A DNA stretch of 7,416 bases from Allosphingosinicella sp. (GTDB lineage Bacteria; Pseudomonadota; Alphaproteobacteria; Sphingomonadales; Sphingomonadaceae): NCBI GenBank assembly GCA_030146745.1, contig JASLBD010000320.1, positions 1-7,416 on the forward strand. Direction: 5' to 3'. Position numbers and translations under genes: made by a program. The notes beneath the pieces were generated by a model. That model was not told the origin of the DNA and made no database searches. It was given only the letters and a program-made list of their open reading frames with translations. This document shows, piece by piece, positions 1 through 5,682 of this stretch (within the stretch, counting starts at the first letter, position 1; each line of letters starts with the position of its first letter).

Positions 1-146
1 CGGACGTCCGACAATCCTCTCGTCACGCCGTGGAGGCGCCAGGGCGGCGGCGCATTAGCACTGCGCAATATGTTCCGCAACGGCGACAAAGCCTGGATGC
101 AAGGCTATAGGCGCGCCAAATCGAGAAGAACAGGAGTCGGAAAGAT
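1..146. other. 5' flank of ald, no gene seen
   Basis: I see no convincing coding sequence here; the short reading frame on the - strand that enters this stretch is a shadow of ald. The flank opens with a 10-bp perfect palindrome (CGGACGTCCG, 1-10). It also carries a candidate operator at 62-79, a weak promoter-like pair (GCGACA at 83-88, then CTATAG at 105-110 after 16 nt) and the ald ribosome binding site AGGAG at 132-136. In many bacteria ald is controlled by a divergently encoded Lrp/AsnC regulator. Such a gene could lie just to the left, but that is inference. Confidence 0.5.
62..79. promoter_or_regulatory. Candidate Lrp/AsnC-type operator upstream of ald
   Basis: TGCGCAA at 62-68 and TTCCGCA at 73-79 form an imperfect inverted repeat, 6 of 7 positions matching, around a TATG centre. 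An AT-rich centre and imperfect half-sites are typical of Lrp/AsnC-family operators, and that family commonly controls alanine dehydrogenase genes. No regulator gene is visible in the window, so the assignment rests on position and symmetry only. Confidence 0.3.
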
Positions 147-1247
147 ATGCGCGTCGGCGTCCCCAAAGAGATCAAGAACCACGAATATCGGGTCGGCCTG
201 ACCCCGGCCTCGGTCGCCGAGCTGGTCGACGCCGGACACGAGGTGATCGTCGAGACCAGCGCCGGCCTCGGCATCGACTTCGACGACCAGGATTATATCG
301 ACGCCGGCGCCCGCATCGCGCCCGACGCCGCCTCGACCTTCGCAGCCGCCGACATGATCGTGAAGGTGAAGGAGCCGCAACCGCAGGAGATCGCCCTCCT
401 GGAAGCCCGGCACCTGCTCTTCACCTACCTCCACCTCGCTCCCGATCCCGAGCAGGCGAAGGGCCTGATGGAATCGGGCGCGACCTGCATCGCCTACGAG
501 ACGGTGACCGCCAACGACCGCTCGCTTCCGCTCCTGAAGCCGATGAGCGAGGTCGCGGGCCGGATGTCGATCCAGGTCGGCGCCCATTATCTGGAAAAGG
601 AGCAGGGCGGCCGCGGCGTCCTGCTCGGCGGAGTCCCCGGAGTCGCTCCGGCCAAGGTCGCAATCCTCGGCGGCGGGGTGTCGGGCGTCAACGCCGCGCA
701 GATGGCGGTGGGAATGCGCGCCGACGTCACCATCTACGACATCTCCAACGCCCGTCTGGCCGAGCTCGACATGTTCTTCGGAAGCCAGATTAAGACGGCT
801 TATGCGTCCAGGGCCGCTATCGCCAAGGCGGTGACCAAGGCCGAGCTGGTGATCGGCGCCGTTCTGGTGCCGGGCGCGGCCGCGCCCAAGCTGGTCACCC
901 GCGACATGCTGAAGACGATGAAGCGCGGCTCGGTGCTGGTCGATATCTCGATCGACCAGGGCGGCTGCTTCGAGACCTCGCGGGCGACCACTCACGCCGA
1001 TCCCGTCTACGAGATCGACGGCGTGATCCATTATTGCGTCGCCAACATGCCCGGCGCGGTGGCCCGCACCTCGGCCTTCGCCCTCAACAATGCCACCTTG
1101 CCATTCGTTCTCAAGCTGGCCGGTCAAGGCGCTGAAGCGGCGATGAAAGCCGATCCGCATCTGGCCAACGGCCTCAACGTCTCGGCCGGCAACATCCGGC
1201 ACCAGGCCGTCGCCGAGGCGCTCGGGCTGCCGTTCGAGGCGGCGTAG
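147..1247 (+). CDS. ald: Alanine dehydrogenase
   Basis: Cytoplasmic NAD-dependent enzyme that interconverts L-alanine and pyruvate plus ammonium. It usually lets cells use alanine as a carbon and nitrogen source. The 366 residues are close to the family's usual length of about 370. The N-terminal signature MRVGVPKEIKNHEYRVGLTP is present. The known catalytic and substrate residues all fall at the numbers used in characterised enzymes: Arg15, Lys75, His96 and Asp270. The Rossmann nucleotide-binding loop GGGVSG is at 175-180, with the acidic NAD-ribose residue Asp198 after the second strand (TIYD). The related lysine-forming enzymes and transhydrogenase alpha subunit share the fold but not this exact set of residues and length. 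The start at 147 is supported by AGGAG at 132-136, a rather long 10-nt spacer, and by the conserved N-terminus. The gene appears to be its own unit, with a possible operator at 62-79. Confidence 0.97.
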   Translation: MRVGVPKEIKNHEYRVGLTPASVAELVDAGHEVIVETSAGLGIDFDDQDYIDAGARIAPDAASTFAAADMIVKVKEPQPQEIALLEARHLLFTYLHLAPDPEQAKGLMESGATCIAYETVTANDRSLPLLKPMSEVAGRMSIQVGAHYLEKEQGGRGVLLGGVPGVAPAKVAILGGGVSGVNAAQMAVGMRADVTIYDISNARLAELDMFFGSQIKTAYASRAAIAKAVTKAELVIGAVLVPGAAAPKLVTRDMLKTMKRGSVLVDISIDQGGCFETSRATTHADPVYEIDGVIHYCVANMPGAVARTSAFALNNATLPFVLKLAGQGAEAAMKADPHLANGLNVSAGNIRHQAVAEALGLPFEAA

Positions 1248-1256
1248 CGGCGGGCG

Positions 1257-1281
1257 GGAACAAGTTCGGAACACCGCCGTT
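1257..1281 (+). promoter_or_regulatory. EcfG-type (general stress response) promoter for the DUF3072 gene
   Basis: GGAAC at 1257-1261 and CGTT at 1278-1281 are separated by exactly 16 nt. This matches the GGAAC-N16/17-CGTT consensus of the alphaproteobacterial general stress sigma factor EcfG. The -10 element ends 29 nt before the ATG at 1311, so transcription would begin near 1288 and leave a leader of about 23 nt that contains the ribosome binding site. The promoter lies in the 63-nt gap between ald and the DUF3072 gene, so that gene can be transcribed independently of ald. Use in the cell is inferred from the match. Confidence 0.7.
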
Positions 1282-1310
1282 GGTGGGGAAACTCAGCCAA
1301 GGGAAGAATC

Positions 1311-1523
1311 ATGTCCACCAACCCGAACCCGCAGCCCACGCCGGAGAAGGATCCGCAGGATTGGGTGACCGGCGACGAATCTATGACCGGGCCGCAAGCT
1401 TCCTATCTGAAGACTCTTACCCAGGAGGCGGGCGAGGAATTCGATCCCGGGCTCAGCAAGGCCGAAGCCTCGAAGCGGATCGACGAGCTGCAGCACGAAA
1501 CCGGGCGCGGCATCGATCACTGA
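1311..1523 (+). CDS. DUF3072 family small hydrophilic protein
   Basis: A 70-residue soluble protein with no signal peptide, membrane segment or cysteine. I recognise the DUF3072 pattern: a KDPQDWVTGDESMTGPQ block at about 13-29, then SYLKTLTQEA (31-40), and a C-terminal KAEASKRIDELQHETGR stretch (50-66) that should be helical. The biochemical function of the family is not known. The alternating acidic and basic residues and the high Gln, Glu and Asp content resemble other small stress-induced hydrophilic proteins. The start is well supported: AAGGGA at 1299-1304 sits 6 nt before the ATG, and the protein begins just before the conserved block. An EcfG-type promoter at 1257-1281 suggests induction in the general stress response, an inference from sequence. 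A hairpin follows the stop at 1531-1563. Confidence 0.88.
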   Translation: MSTNPNPQPTPEKDPQDWVTGDESMTGPQASYLKTLTQEAGEEFDPGLSKAEASKRIDELQHETGRGIDH

Positions 1524-1530
1524 GCCTTTG

Positions 1531-1563
1531 ATCCTCCCTGCCGGCGAAGCCGGTGGGGAGGAT
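1531..1563. terminator. Hairpin between the convergent DUF3072 and ccmI genes
   Basis: Bases 1531-1545 pair with 1549-1563 as a continuous 15-bp stem with two G-T wobbles and a 3-nt GAA loop. The stem overlaps the last base of the ccmI TAA stop (1563-1565) and starts 7 nt after the DUF3072 stop. It is placed to end transcripts arriving from both sides. Neither side has a real T-run after the stem, so it is not a textbook intrinsic terminator. It may rely on stem strength or mainly protect 3' ends. Confidence 0.6.
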
Positions 1564-2189
1564 TAACTGCCCTGCGCTCTCGCCTGCCTGACCATCTCGA
1601 TCTGCCGCTCGAGCCCGTCGCGCCACGGTGCGTCGGCCGGGCTGAGCGCCAGGGCCTGCCGCCAGCGCAGCTCGGCTTCGTCGAAGCGGCCGTTCTGGGC
1701 GAGCGCGATCCCGTGGAAGATGCGCGGGCCGGGATGCCGCGGCGCCAGCGACACGGCTCTTCGGAACGCCAGGTCCGCCGCCGGGCTGAGTGCTCCGTCG
1801 CCGTGAAGGACCAATGCGTCGCCATAGCCGGTCCACAGGATCGCATTCTTAGGATGGGCGCGAATGGCGGAGCGGATCAGCCCGGCCGCCTGGCGCGTGT
1901 CGCCGCGGGCGAGATAGCCCTCGGCCATGCCTAGCCAGCGGTCCGCCGAGTCGAACCTTCCGAACATGTCCTGGCGGAGCGTCATGAAGGCCGTTTCCGG
2001 CGCGGGCGGCCTCTCGGCGGCGGCGCGCGGGCTGCCGCCGAGGCCGGGGCTGCCCTGCCAGGCATAGCCGGCGCAGGCGATCAGCAAGGCGGCGGCGAGC
2101 AACTGGACACCGGCCCGGTCGAGGCGGGCGAAGCGCCAGATCGCCGCGAACGCCGCCAGGGCCAGGACGAGGAGGACGAGCAGGCCCAT
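1563..2189 (-). CDS. ccmI: Cytochrome c maturation protein CcmI (short form, TPR)
   Basis: Membrane-anchored periplasmic TPR protein that, in the System I pathway, binds apocytochrome c and presents it to the CcmF-CcmH heme lyase. The 208 residues start with two hydrophobic segments at about 2-18 and 28-44, joined by a very short basic loop (RFARLDRAG, 19-27). A linker and three TPR-like helical pairs follow at about 81-114, 115-152 and 153-186, with typical A..L/A.G/A.Y spacing. Many alphaproteobacterial CcmI proteins are near 400 residues with a larger cytoplasmic loop and a longer TPR domain, so this is a compact version. Its start overlaps the ccmH stop by one base (TGATG at 2187-2191 read on the - strand) and has a strong upstream AGGAAGG. 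It is the last gene of the ccm operon. Identification rests on position as much as on the fairly divergent sequence. Confidence 0.85.
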   Translation of the reverse strand: MGLLVLLVLALAAFAAIWRFARLDRAGVQLLAAALLIACAGYAWQGSPGLGGSPRAAAERPPAPETAFMTLRQDMFGRFDSADRWLGMAEGYLARGDTRQAAGLIRSAIRAHPKNAILWTGYGDALVLHGDGALSPAADLAFRRAVSLAPRHPGPRIFHGIALAQNGRFDEAELRWRQALALSPADAPWRDGLERQIEMVRQARAQGS

Positions 2190-2674
2190 CAGCGCGCCTT
2201 CCTCCGGAACCGTCCGCGGGCGAGCCAGAGGCCGAGCGCGAGCAGCACGAACGGCGCCGCCCAGAGCGGCCAGGTGAGCGGCTCCACCGTCGGCTTGTAG
2301 CTGACCCAGGCGCCGTAGCGGTCGATCAGCCAGCGCCGGATCGCCTCCGGCTCCTCCCCCGCCGCGATCCGCTCCCGGACCAGTGCGCGCATGTCGCCGG
2401 CCATGTCGGCGTCACTGTCGGCGATCGACTGTCCCTGGCAGACCAGGCAGCGCAAGGTTTCCATCAGCGCCCTTGCTTCGGCCTCCTGCCTCGGATCGGG
2501 GAGCTGGGCGTAGGCGTAGCGCGCTGGCGGAAGGTCGGATTGGGCGAAGGCGGGGGCTGCGAGGAGGAGGAAGACAAACGCCATCACGCTCCCCGGCGAA
2601 GGCCGGGGCCCAGCCCGACGGCCTGACTGGGCCCCGGCCTTCGCCGGGGAGCACCCTGCCCCGCTCAATCTCAT
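2189..2674 (-). CDS. ccmH: Cytochrome c maturation protein CcmH, with a palindrome-encoded insert near the N-terminus
   Basis: Periplasmic membrane-anchored thiol oxidoreductase that works with CcmG to keep apocytochrome c cysteines reduced and with CcmF in heme ligation. The LRCLVCQ redox motif of the family is at 74-80 (Cys76, Cys79). A helical domain follows, and a C-terminal membrane segment lies at about 134-152 with a basic tail. The ATG at 2672-2674 overlaps the ccmG stop as ATGA, with GAGG 7 nt upstream, matching the other junctions in this operon. From this start, residues 8-29 are encoded by a 65-bp palindrome (AKAGAQSGRRAGPRPSPG and flanks). The hydrophobic signal core MAFVFLLLAAPAFA comes only after that, at 31-44. 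A second possible start is the ATG at 2582-2584, giving 131 residues and preceded by GGGGAG. I prefer the long form because the short one leaves a very short signal sequence with no positive n-region. The family call is firm; the start is not. Confidence 0.9.
   Translation of the reverse strand: MRLSGAGCSPAKAGAQSGRRAGPRPSPGSVMAFVFLLLAAPAFAQSDLPPARYAYAQLPDPRQEAEARALMETLRCLVCQGQSIADSDADMAGDMRALVRERIAAGEEPEAIRRWLIDRYGAWVSYKPTVEPLTWPLWAAPFVLLALGLWLARGRFRRKAR
2588..2652. repeat. 65-bp perfect palindrome (26-bp arms) at the ccmG-ccmH junction
   Basis: Arm 2588-2613 is the exact reverse complement of arm 2627-2652, with a 13-nt spacer at 2614-2626. Each arm also contains its own inverted repeat: CCCCGGC at 2591-2597 with GCCGGGG at 2602-2608 around GAAG, and the mirror copy in the other arm. 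The element can therefore fold as one long hairpin or as two small ones. It lies within the open reading frame of ccmH and encodes the CSPAKAGAQ type of peptide that such repeats commonly give when translated. Similar GC-rich palindromes occur many times between genes in sphingomonads, from general knowledge. Only one full copy is in this window. Confidence 0.9.
2589..2594 (-). promoter_or_regulatory. Ribosome binding site for the internal ccmH start, inside the palindrome
   Basis: Read on the - strand this is GGGGAG, followed by 4 nt and the ATG at 2582-2584. It lies in the last arm of the palindrome to be transcribed, so the long hairpin would bury it. It supports the 131-residue alternative form of CcmH; the spacing is slightly short. 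Confidence 0.4.
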
Positions 2675-3198
2675 TTGGCCGCCTCATACGCCGCCAGTAT
2701 CTCCGGGACGTTCTCGGGCCTGATGTCGCCGATATGCTGGTGGCGGATGATGCCGTTGCCGTCGACGACGAAGGTTTCGGGAACTCCCGACGAGCCCAGG
2801 GCGAACTGGACCCGGCTGGCCGGGTCGGCGCCGATCCGCTCGAACGGGTCGCCCCATTCGGCGAGGAAGCGGGCGACGTCCTCGCTCCGGTCGCGAATCG
2901 CGACTCCGTCGATCGGCACCCCGCGCCGCTTCAGGGCCATCAACTGGGGCGCCTCGGCCTTGCAGGGGACGCACCAGCTGGCGAAGACGTTGACCAGGCG
3001 CGGCTCGCCGGTGCGGAGATTTGCCGCGGTCAGAGGCGGATGGCTCGCGACCGCGGGCTCGAGCGCGAAATCGGGCATGGCCTTGCCGATCATCCTCGAG
3101 CGTATTTCGGTGTCGGCCGGCTTGCGAAGGCCGACGGCGACCGTGACCAGGAAGGCCGCGAACACCGCCAGGGGCAGCCAGAGGAGCAGTCTTTTCAC
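2671..3198 (-). CDS. ccmG: Thiol:disulfide interchange protein CcmG/DsbE
   Basis: Membrane-tethered periplasmic thioredoxin-like reductant that passes electrons to CcmH or apocytochrome c so that the heme-binding cysteines stay reduced. The 175 residues match the family length. There is an N-terminal anchor at about 3-23 (LLLWLPLAVFAAFLVTVAVG), the RMIGKAMPDFALEP segment typical of CcmG (35-48), the redox motif ASWCVPCKAEAP with Cys76 and Cys79, and the cis-proline GVPETF at Pro140. The start is GTG at 3196-3198, which overlaps the ccmF stop as GTGA and has GGAGG 7 nt upstream. Because the frame stays open upstream, an ATG-only search would miss this start and extend the protein far into ccmF. 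Its stop overlaps the upstream ATG of ccmH. It is the fifth gene of the ccm operon. Confidence 0.96.
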   Translation of the reverse strand: MKRLLLWLPLAVFAAFLVTVAVGLRKPADTEIRSRMIGKAMPDFALEPAVASHPPLTAANLRTGEPRLVNVFASWCVPCKAEAPQLMALKRRGVPIDGVAIRDRSEDVARFLAEWGDPFERIGADPASRVQFALGSSGVPETFVVDGNGIIRHQHIGDIRPENVPEILAAYEAAK

Positions 3199-5117
3199 GC
3201 GAAGGCCTCCTGCCGGGCGGAGCGGCGCTCGCGGCGGACCCGGCCGACGAGTGCAAGCAGGCCGCCGACCGCGACGAGCGCGCCGCCGAGCCAGATCAGG
3301 GTGACGAACGGCTTCCACCACAGGCGCAGCTGCCATCGCCCGGCTTCGTCGGGCTTGCCGATCACCGTATAGAGCTGGCCGCCGAGGCGCGTGGCGATGG
3401 CGGCCTCGTTGGTTTCGGTCGGCGGCGAGCTGAACATCCGCGATTGCGGCCGAAGGACGAAGGGCTCGCCGGAGCCGCGGCGGACGACCAGCCTCGCCTC
3501 GACCGCGGTCCAATTGGGCCCGGCGAGCGGCTCCACCGAATCGAAGCGCAGGCGCCAGGGGCCGACTTCGACGGTATCGCCGACCCGGGCGGCGACCAGG
3601 GTCTCCCGGGTGAAGGCGGCCTCGCTCGCCATCCCGGCGAGGGCGACGGCGATGCCGAGATGGGAAATCACCATCCCCCAGGTGAAGAGCGGGGTGCGAA
3701 CCAGGTTGCGCTTCCACAGGGGCGCCAGGCTGGCGGCACCGACGCCGAGAGCCAGCGTCAGCCCGAGCAAAGGCAGGATGCCCAGGCCCGGCACGAACAG
3801 GACAAGCGCCAGCAAGGCCAGCGCCGTCAGGAGGATGGGCAAGGCGATCCGCTTCGCCACCTCGCGCAGCCGGTCGCGGCGCCAGCGCAGAAGCGGCCCA
3901 GCCGCCATCGCCGCGACGAGGATGAGCGCTAGGGGTCCCGCGGCGGTGTTGAAATAGGGCGGGCCGACCGAAAGCTTCTCCCCCGTCGCCGCCTCCGCGA
4001 AGAGCGGGTAGAGGGTGCCGACGAGGACGATGCCCAGGATGGCGGAGAGCAGCAGGTTGTTGAGCACCAGCGCGCCCTCGCGGCTGACCGGCTCGAACGT
4101 GGTGCCTTCCTTCACGGTGCCCACGCGAAGGCCGAACAGGGTCAGCGCTCCTCCGATGTAGAGAGCGAGAAGGATGAGGATGAAGGCGCCGCGCTTCGGG
4201 TCGACCGCGAAGCTGTGGACGCTGGTCAGGATCCCCGAGCGGACGAGGAAGGTGCCGACCATCGACATCGAAAAGGCGACGACCGCGAGCATCACCGTCC
4301 AGGCGCGAAGGCCGTCGCGGGTGGCGAGCACCGTCACCGAATGAAGCAATGCCGTCGCCGCCAGCCAGGGCATGAGCGAGGCGTTCTCGACCGGATCCCA
4401 GAACCACCAGCCGCCCCATCCGAGCTCGTAATAGGCCCAATAGGAGCCGGCGGTGATGCCCAGGGTGAGAAAGATCCAGGCGATCAGGACCCAGGGCCGC
4501 ATCGCCCGCGCGAATGCGGGGCCGACGTCGCGGGTGATCAGCGCGCCCACTGCGAAGGAGAAGGCGATCGAGATCCCGACATAGCCGAAATAGAGGGTCG
4601 GCGGATGGAAGGCGAGGCCGGGATCCTGGAGCAAAGGGTTGAGCCCGTTGCCCTCGATCGGCACCGGCGCGATCCGCTCGAACGGGTTGGAGGAGAAGAG
4701 CAGAAAGGCGTAGAAGCCGAGCCCGATCGCCGCCTGGGCCGCCAGAGTCGCGATCGAGGTCCGCTCGGGCAACCGCCGCTCGAACAAGGCGACGGCGGCG
4801 CCGGCGAGCCCGAGCACCGTCACCCACAGCAGCATCGAGCCTTCGTGATTGCCCCAGGCGCCGGCGAATTTGTACAGCCAGGGCTTCAATGAATGGCTGT
4901 TCGCGGCGACCAGCTTCACCGAAAGATCGGTGCGCAGGAAGAGCTGGATGAGCGCGAGGAATGACAGAGCGACGAGCGCGCCCTGGACGACGGCGATGGG
5001 GCGAATGGCGCGGGCGAGCCCCTCCCCTCCCCGGAGCGCCCCGATTCCGAAGCCAAGCTGCAGCAGCGACAGCGCCGCCGCCAGCCACAGGGCCGCGAGG
5101 CCGGCTTCGGCGATCAT
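3195..5117 (-). CDS. ccmF: Heme lyase subunit CcmF
   Basis: Large inner-membrane protein that takes heme from holo-CcmE and attaches it to apocytochrome c, together with CcmH and CcmI. The 640 residues are near the family norm of about 650, with many hydrophobic segments throughout. The WWD heme-handling motif GWGGWWFWDPVENASLMPW is at 233-251. The histidines expected from studied CcmF proteins are present: His171 (HPPTLYFG) and His301 (SVHSF) flank the WWD region, and His259 (LLHSV) and His486 (ISHLG) lie in membrane helices that ligate a stable heme b. Other conserved pieces include WGNHEGSMLLW at 88-98. The ATG overlaps the ccmE stop (ATGA at 5114-5117), with only a weak upstream GAG. The stop overlaps the GTG of ccmG. 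Nothing is missing. NrfE and CcsA-like homologues are unlikely given the context. Confidence 0.98.
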   Translation of the reverse strand: MIAEAGLAALWLAAALSLLQLGFGIGALRGGEGLARAIRPIAVVQGALVALSFLALIQLFLRTDLSVKLVAANSHSLKPWLYKFAGAWGNHEGSMLLWVTVLGLAGAAVALFERRLPERTSIATLAAQAAIGLGFYAFLLFSSNPFERIAPVPIEGNGLNPLLQDPGLAFHPPTLYFGYVGISIAFSFAVGALITRDVGPAFARAMRPWVLIAWIFLTLGITAGSYWAYYELGWGGWWFWDPVENASLMPWLAATALLHSVTVLATRDGLRAWTVMLAVVAFSMSMVGTFLVRSGILTSVHSFAVDPKRGAFILILLALYIGGALTLFGLRVGTVKEGTTFEPVSREGALVLNNLLLSAILGIVLVGTLYPLFAEAATGEKLSVGPPYFNTAAGPLALILVAAMAAGPLLRWRRDRLREVAKRIALPILLTALALLALVLFVPGLGILPLLGLTLALGVGAASLAPLWKRNLVRTPLFTWGMVISHLGIAVALAGMASEAAFTRETLVAARVGDTVEVGPWRLRFDSVEPLAGPNWTAVEARLVVRRGSGEPFVLRPQSRMFSSPPTETNEAAIATRLGGQLYTVIGKPDEAGRWQLRLWWKPFVTLIWLGGALVAVGGLLALVGRVRRERRSARQEAFA

Positions 5118-5554
5118 TTCAGGCTCTCGCTCTTATGCTCGCCTTTTTGCCGGTCGAGCTGGGGCGGCATGTAGTTTTCGTCGTGCTTGGCCAGGATGTT
5201 GTCGGCGACGAACAGGCCCCCGGGCTGGAAGCGGCCCTCGGCGACGACTCCGCTATTTTCCCTGAACAGGTCCGGCACGATGCCGGTGAAGCGGACGGGG
5301 ATGGTGTGGGGAGTCTCGTCCCTCACCGTGAAGCGGATGGTGACTCCGTCCGGGGCGCGCTTCAGCGACCCGGCCTGCACCATTCCGCCGATGCGAACGG
5401 CCCGGCCGATCGGAGGCCCTTGCCGCGCGACGTCGCCGGGGGCGTAGAAATAGGCCGCCTGGTCCTTCAAGGCCGACATGGCGAGCAGCACCGCCCCGAG
5501 CACCGCCGCGATGGCGAGGACGAGCAGGGTCAGGCGCTGGTTCTTCGCCTTCAC
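5114..5554 (-). CDS. ccmE: Periplasmic heme chaperone CcmE
   Basis: Membrane-anchored chaperone that binds heme covalently in the periplasm and carries it from CcmC to CcmF. The 146 residues begin with a short basic stretch and an anchor helix at about 8-27. An OB-fold beta domain follows (YFYAPGDV, RIGGMVQAGS, VTIRFTVRDE, IPVRFTGIVPDLFREN, GVVAEGRF). The heme-binding motif is LAKHDENYMPP, with His124 as the covalent heme ligand and Tyr128 as the axial ligand. The C-terminal tail is flexible and charged. The start is GTG at 5552-5554, overlapping the ccmD stop as GTGA, with AAGGA 6 nt upstream. An ATG-only start would add 20 residues encoded within ccmD that do not resemble CcmE. It overlaps ccmF at its end. 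Confidence 0.97.
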   Translation of the reverse strand: MKAKNQRLTLLVLAIAAVLGAVLLAMSALKDQAAYFYAPGDVARQGPPIGRAVRIGGMVQAGSLKRAPDGVTIRFTVRDETPHTIPVRFTGIVPDLFRENSGVVAEGRFQPGGLFVADNILAKHDENYMPPQLDRQKGEHKSESLK

Positions 5555-5682
5555 CGCCCATCCTTCAGGGCGTCGACCGCACGCTCCGCGCGACGCATCG
5601 CGGCGAGGCTCCACCCGGTCAGGCCGAGCGTGCCGAGGAGGGCGACGGCGTAGGCGCCAAGGATGAACGGCCAGTGGCTCAT
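5551..5682 (-). CDS. ccmD: Heme exporter protein CcmD
   Basis: A 43-residue single-span membrane protein that stabilises the CcmC-CcmE complex and helps release holo-CcmE. It has one hydrophobic segment at about 6-28 (FILGAYAVALLGTLGLTGWSLAA). A basic stretch RRAER follows at 30-34 and a charged cytoplasmic tail after it, the usual CcmD layout. The ATG overlaps the ccmC stop (ATGA at 5679-5682) and has AGGA 7 nt upstream. The stop overlaps the GTG of ccmE. The same frame is open well upstream, but those residues are antisense-like shadow of ccmC, so the short form is correct. Identification depends on size, topology and position, since CcmD is poorly conserved. Confidence 0.92.
   Translation of the reverse strand: MSHWPFILGAYAVALLGTLGLTGWSLAAMRRAERAVDALKDGR

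Noticed and set aside
105..1274. Long open frame on the - strand opposite ald, 389 codons
   Set aside because: It is the antisense of a clearly identified enzyme. Its product is rich in Arg, Gly, Asp and His with no recognisable domain, as expected from high-GC shadow frames.
1268..1293. A second GGAAC (1268-1272) as an alternative EcfG -35 element
   Set aside because: No CGTT follows at 16 or 17 nt (the bases there are AAAC or AACT), whereas the GGAAC at 1257-1261 has an exact CGTT partner.
2383..3372. A 329-codon + strand frame over ccmH, ccmG and the end of ccmF
   Set aside because: It lies opposite three confidently identified genes, has biased low-complexity composition and reads through the palindrome. 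No domain is visible.
2671..5088. A single 805-residue - strand protein covering ccmF and ccmG
   Set aside because: Only its last part is real (CcmG from the GTG at 3198). The upstream residues are out of frame with CcmF and are low-complexity Arg-, Pro- and Ala-rich sequence.
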